From: Sedimentisphaerales bacterium
GTDB taxonomy: Bacteria; Planctomycetota; Phycisphaerae; Sedimentisphaerales; Anaerobacaceae
Reading direction: 5' to 3'
Length of the DNA stretch: 9,420 nucleotides
NCBI GenBank assembly: GCA_030630905.1
Contig: DAOVMB010000057.1
Coordinates: 1 to 9,420 of the forward strand
The notes under the pieces are model-generated. The model saw only the letters and a program-made list of their open reading frames with translations. It did not search any database and was not told the DNA's origin. Shown here in pieces: positions 6,133 through 9,420 of the stretch; position 1 is the stretch's first letter, and each line of letters begins with the position of its first letter. A program made the translations under genes and the position numbers.

Positions 6133-9100
6133 ATGACTCCCAAAAAAGATCTTTTCCCTGCACCGAATAAGGCCCGTTATGGCGAAGCCCGTCGTTCCCG
6201 GCCTCTATTCCTGCCCAGGTTTCTCCAGACACCCCAAAAATTTCTTGAGGGTCCCGAACTGAACCGTGCACACGAGATCATTTGCAAATGGGCGGATATC
6301 GAGTCCAGCGGAAAGCTGGACAAAATGAAGGAAACCGCCATTGAGGGTGAGTTTTGTAAGGAGGTTTTTGGTGATGCGCTTGGATACGTTTTTTTCGCCG
6401 ACAACAAGGAACGTTGGAACTTTCAGCACAAATTCTATGTCAATGGCGGCGAGACAGATGCTGCAATCGGCATCTTTGGGGCCAATAAGAAACCACAAGT
6501 GCGTGCCGTCATAGAGCTTAAAGGTCCGACGGTAAATATTGACAAGGATCGCGCCCAGGGGCGCACCGCTGTCCAGCAATGCTGGGATTACCTCTACGCG
6601 TTGCCGGATTGTCTCTGGGGGATTGTCTGCAACTATGTCAGTTTCCGCCTCTACCACCGCAACCAGACCCAAAGAGTTTATGAACTCTTTACATTGCAGG
6701 ACCTTCGTAATAAAGAAACGTTCCTACAGTTTTACTACCTTCTCGAAAAAGGCGGTTTGTTGCCAACACCGCTCGTCAAAATCCCACGAGCAGATTCTCT
6801 CCTCGAAAAATGCCTCACCCGTGAACGCCATGTTGGTGATGAACTCTATGCCCTCTATCGTAATGAACGCCTCAAACTGATTAGCCATCTGTCCGGCGAG
6901 GAATGGAACTTCCCACTCGAAAAATCCATACACGTAACTCAGAAACTACTCGACCGCATAATCTTTGTCGCATTCTGCGAAGATCGGAACCTACTGCCGG
7001 AAAATTCACTTAAAAAGGCATGGGAACAAGTCCCGCCGTTTCATCGTGTAACTAATCCCAAATGGCAGAATTTTCTCGATCTCTTTGCGAGTATCGACCA
7101 GGGTAACATCAACCGTGATATCCCGCCCTATAACGGCGGGCTCTTTCGCAAAGATCCTGACGTAGACGACCTTCAGCTCGATGACGAGTGGACCTATTTT
7201 TTCAAAACTGTCGGCGGTTACGATTTTGCCCACGAAGTCAATGTTGATGTGCTCGGTCATATCTTCGAAAAATCCATAAATGAGATCGAAAAGATACGCC
7301 TCACGGGTTTATTCGAATCAGAAGCAGACGAAAAGCCCCGGCCCAAAATGGCTAAATCCGCCGAACGAAAAAAAGGCGGCATCTATTACACCCCACCGGA
7401 ATTCACCGGCTTTATCACGAATCAAACCGTTGGAACTATCATCAATGAGAGAATCAAGACGCTCGAAAGAAACTTCGGTATACGACTTGACGAGATTGAT
7501 GCAACGACCGAGAAAGCCAGGGTCACGGCTTTCGCCGAAAGAGCCATTGAGGAACTCCGCGATATCAAGATCGTTGACCCCGCCTGCGGCAGCGGCGCCT
7601 TCCTGATTCGCGCTTACGATACCCTTGACGACAAATACGTAGATATCGTCAACGTCCTGGAAATCCACGAACCGTCACTGGCCGAAGAGTTGCGAAACGG
7701 CATCTCCGACTTTATCCTCCACGATAACCTCTTCGGCGTCGACCTCTCATCCGAGGCCGTCGAAATCGCCCAGTTGGCCCTCTGGCTCCGCTCGGCCCGC
7801 AAGGGTAAGACTCTCGCCGACCTGTCCAGAAATATCGTCTGTGGAAATTCGCTAATCTCTGACCCTGCTGTCGATTCCCGCGCCCTCGACTGGCAACAGG
7901 TGTTCCCCGATGTTTTCTCCGGCCCAAACCCCGGCTTCGACTGCGTCATTGGCAATCCGCCCTGGGAACGCTTTACGCTCAAGAATCGTGAGTTTTTCGA
8001 TACCTCTGCTCCTCACGTACTCGAAGCTCGAACTGCCGCTGAAAGCCGACGACTTATTGAGAAGCTTAAAACACAAAATCCTCCTCTTTATGAACGTTAT
8101 ATCCGAGCAAAAGACATCACCGAGAAGACGATGACCTACGTTCGCCAGTGCGGTCAATTCCCTCTTGCCGGAAAAGGTGACATCAATACATATGCCATAT
8201 TTTCCGAACTTGCCCACTCCATCGTATCACCAATAGGGCGTGTCGGTCTCCTTGTACCTACTGGCATCGCGACGGACAAGACTAACGAAGATTTCTTTGC
8301 CAAACTCGTCGACTCACAAATGCTCTCCGGCCTATATGACTTTGAGAACAGAAAGAAGATTTTTCCAGATGTTGATGGGAGATACAAGTTTTCCGTTCTG
8401 CTTTTCGGCGGCTCAAAAAACAAATCCAAATCTGCCGACTTCGTATTCTTCTCACATTCAACGGATGACCTTCGAGAAAAAAAACGACACATTACCTTAT
8501 CCGCCAATGACTTCAAGCTCCTCAATCCCAATACACGGACCTGTCCTATTTTCCGCTCCAAACGTGACGCGAATCTCACCAAGTATATCTATAAACGCGT
8601 TCCCATCCTCATCAATAAAACTAGAAAGCAAGGTGGCAATCCCTGGCAAGTACAATTCTTCACAATGTTTCATCAGAGCAGTGACGCCGTGCTGTTTCAT
8701 ACCACCGAGCAGCTCATATCCGATAGTTTCAAACGCTGTGGTGCCTATTTGAAAAAAGCGAAGCGTATCTTTCTGCCTCTTTACGAAGCAAAAATGATTC
8801 AGATGTTTGACCACCGCGCCGCAAGCGTTATTGTGGACGAGTCAAAATGGATGCGCCAGGGCCAAACTGATGAGACTTCCATCGTTCAACACCAAAATCC
8901 CGAATTCACCGTCGAGCCAAGATGGTGGATTAATAAGGACGATGTCCGTCATGCTCTTGGTGACCGCGATACAACAAAGATAATCGCATTCAAGAACGTT
9001 ACAAGTCCTACCAACCAACGGACCATGATTGCCGCATTTATCCCATACTCTGGTGTAGTTCATTCTTCACCTCTAATTTTCACCGGTTCCGATATTAACG

Positions 9101-9420
9101 TCCGGCTTACTGCTTGCTTGCTCGGAAATCTTAATGCTTTCGCTTATGACTATATCTGCCGCCAAAAAATTGGCGGAATAAACCTAAGTTATTTTATTAT
9201 CAGCCAAATCCCGACATTCCATCCCGACATCTATAAGCAGAAATGCCCCTGGAATAAAAGACAAAGGCTTGAGAAATGGATTTCCGACCGTGTTTTGAAA
9301 CTGACCTGCACGAGTAACGATATGATTCCACTGGCAAAAGCTGCAAAGTTTGAGCCACTTGTCCACAAATGGGATCAGGCGGAACGGCTTGATTTGCAGG
9401 CTCAGCTCGATGCTGCTTTC
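6133..9420 (+). CDS. Type IIG restriction-modification enzyme (nuclease, N6-adenine methyltransferase, specificity), C-terminus off right edge
   Basis: An uninterrupted frame of 1096 codons reaches the window end. One chain combines restriction and modification. Residues about 67-133 carry a PD-(D/E)XK nuclease: E73 in EGEFCKEVFGDALGY, D109, then E128 and K130 in VIELKGP. A helical linker includes RIIFVAFCEDRNLLP (275-289), YNGGLF (333-338) and VLGHIFEKS. The methyltransferase begins with GGIYYTPPE (415-423); motif I is VDPACGSGAF (481-490), with LFGVDLSSEAVEIAQLALWL near 534 and motif IV NPPW at 608-611, typical of N6-adenine methylation. The C-terminal part, with RQKIGGINLSYF around 1009-1020, should set the target site. 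Family members usually end some tens of residues after the LDAAF seen here. The start is firm: 6133 is the first ATG after a TGA at 6121, though the ribosome-binding site is weak. It protects against foreign DNA without a partner subunit. The recognition sequence cannot be read from this. Leucine codons favour CTC/CTT, unlike the CTG/TTG-rich gene at 1950. Confidence 0.93.
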   Translation, partial: MTPKKDLFPAPNKARYGEARRSRPLFLPRFLQTPQKFLEGPELNRAHEIICKWADIESSGKLDKMKETAIEGEFCKEVFGDALGYVFFADNKERWNFQHKFYVNGGETDAAIGIFGANKKPQVRAVIELKGPTVNIDKDRAQGRTAVQQCWDYLYALPDCLWGIVCNYVSFRLYHRNQTQRVYELFTLQDLRNKETFLQFYYLLEKGGLLPTPLVKIPRADSLLEKCLTRERHVGDELYALYRNERLKLISHLSGEEWNFPLEKSIHVTQKLLDRIIFVAFCEDRNLLPENSLKKAWEQVPPFHRVTNPKWQNFLDLFASIDQGNINRDIPPYNGGLFRKDPDVDDLQLDDEWTYFFKTVGGYDFAHEVNVDVLGHIFEKSINEIEKIRLTGLFESEADEKPRPKMAKSAERKKGGIYYTPPEFTGFITNQTVGTIINERIKTLERNFGIRLDEIDATTEKARVTAFAERAIEELRDIKIVDPACGSGAFLIRAYDTLDDKYVDIVNVLEIHEPSLAEELRNGISDFILHDNLFGVDLSSEAVEIAQLALWLRSARKGKTLADLSRNIVCGNSLISDPAVDSRALDWQQVFPDVFSGPNPGFDCVIGNPPWERFTLKNREFFDTSAPHVLEARTAAESRRLIEKLKTQNPPLYERYIRAKDITEKTMTYVRQCGQFPLAGKGDINTYAIFSELAHSIVSPIGRVGLLVPTGIATDKTNEDFFAKLVDSQMLSGLYDFENRKKIFPDVDGRYKFSVLLFGGSKNKSKSADFVFFSHSTDDLREKKRHITLSANDFKLLNPNTRTCPIFRSKRDANLTKYIYKRVPILINKTRKQGGNPWQVQFFTMFHQSSDAVLFHTTEQLISDSFKRCGAYLKKAKRIFLPLYEAKMIQMFDHRAASVIVDESKWMRQGQTDETSIVQHQNPEFTVEPRWWINKDDVRHALGDRDTTKIIAFKNVTSPTNQRTMIAAFIPYSGVVHSSPLIFTGSDINVRLTACLLGNLNAFAYDYICRQKIGGINLSYFIISQIPTFHPDIYKQKCPWNKRQRLEKWISDRVLKLTCTSNDMIPLAKAAKFEPLVHKWDQAERLDLQAQLDAAF

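Noticed and set aside
6205..6672. Minus-strand frame of 155 codons over the restriction-modification gene
   Set aside because: The plus strand here encodes the conserved nuclease motifs in an unbroken frame, so the minus frame is incidental.

Overview
The window looks like the chromosome of a Planctomycetota-type bacterium (Phycisphaerae/Sedimentisphaerales-like). The main support is that the 253-residue protein at 4563-5324 resembles, from memory, a conserved planctomycete hypothetical family. Weak or absent Shine-Dalgarno sequences at several starts, moderate base composition and intergenic dispersed repeats fit this. The assignment is inference; no rRNA or tRNA marker is present.

Layout from left to right. 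Positions 1-409 (minus strand) hold the N-terminal part of a membrane histidine kinase that runs off the left edge. A 258-bp divergent intergenic region follows, with a perfect 13-bp dyad (446-458/521-533) and a consensus-like promoter facing right. Next is a free-standing HNH endonuclease with an AP2 DNA-binding domain (668-1141). A facing pair of 9-nt-periodic repeats (1161-1254) separates it from pgpA, phosphatidylglycerophosphatase A (1313-1807). A hairpin-forming dispersed repeat (1810-1901) lies directly after pgpA. A long gene (1950-4427) encodes a protein-kinase-like domain with altered catalytic motifs fused to about ten membrane segments. Two closely spaced genes of unknown function follow (4563-5324 and 5345-5830; the second product is a small two-span membrane protein). 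After a 302-bp intergenic stretch, the last 3.3 kb are one uninterrupted reading frame (6133 to the right edge). It encodes a single-chain Type IIG restriction-modification enzyme with a PD-(D/E)XK nuclease, an N6-adenine methyltransferase and a C-terminal specificity region; its C-terminus lies outside the window.

How they work together: pgpA makes phosphatidylglycerol in the membrane, and the neighbouring kinase-like membrane protein could act at the same site, although only co-orientation supports that link. The 4563-5830 pair is probably co-transcribed. The HNH-AP2 gene and the restriction-modification gene are accessory DNA. The restriction-modification gene has leucine codon use (CTC/CTT) different from the kinase-like gene (CTG/TTG), which suggests horizontal acquisition. 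I found no CRISPR array, transposase gene, tRNA or rRNA. The most unusual item is the kinase-like/membrane fusion; the restriction-modification gene is the clear defence gene but belongs to a known class.
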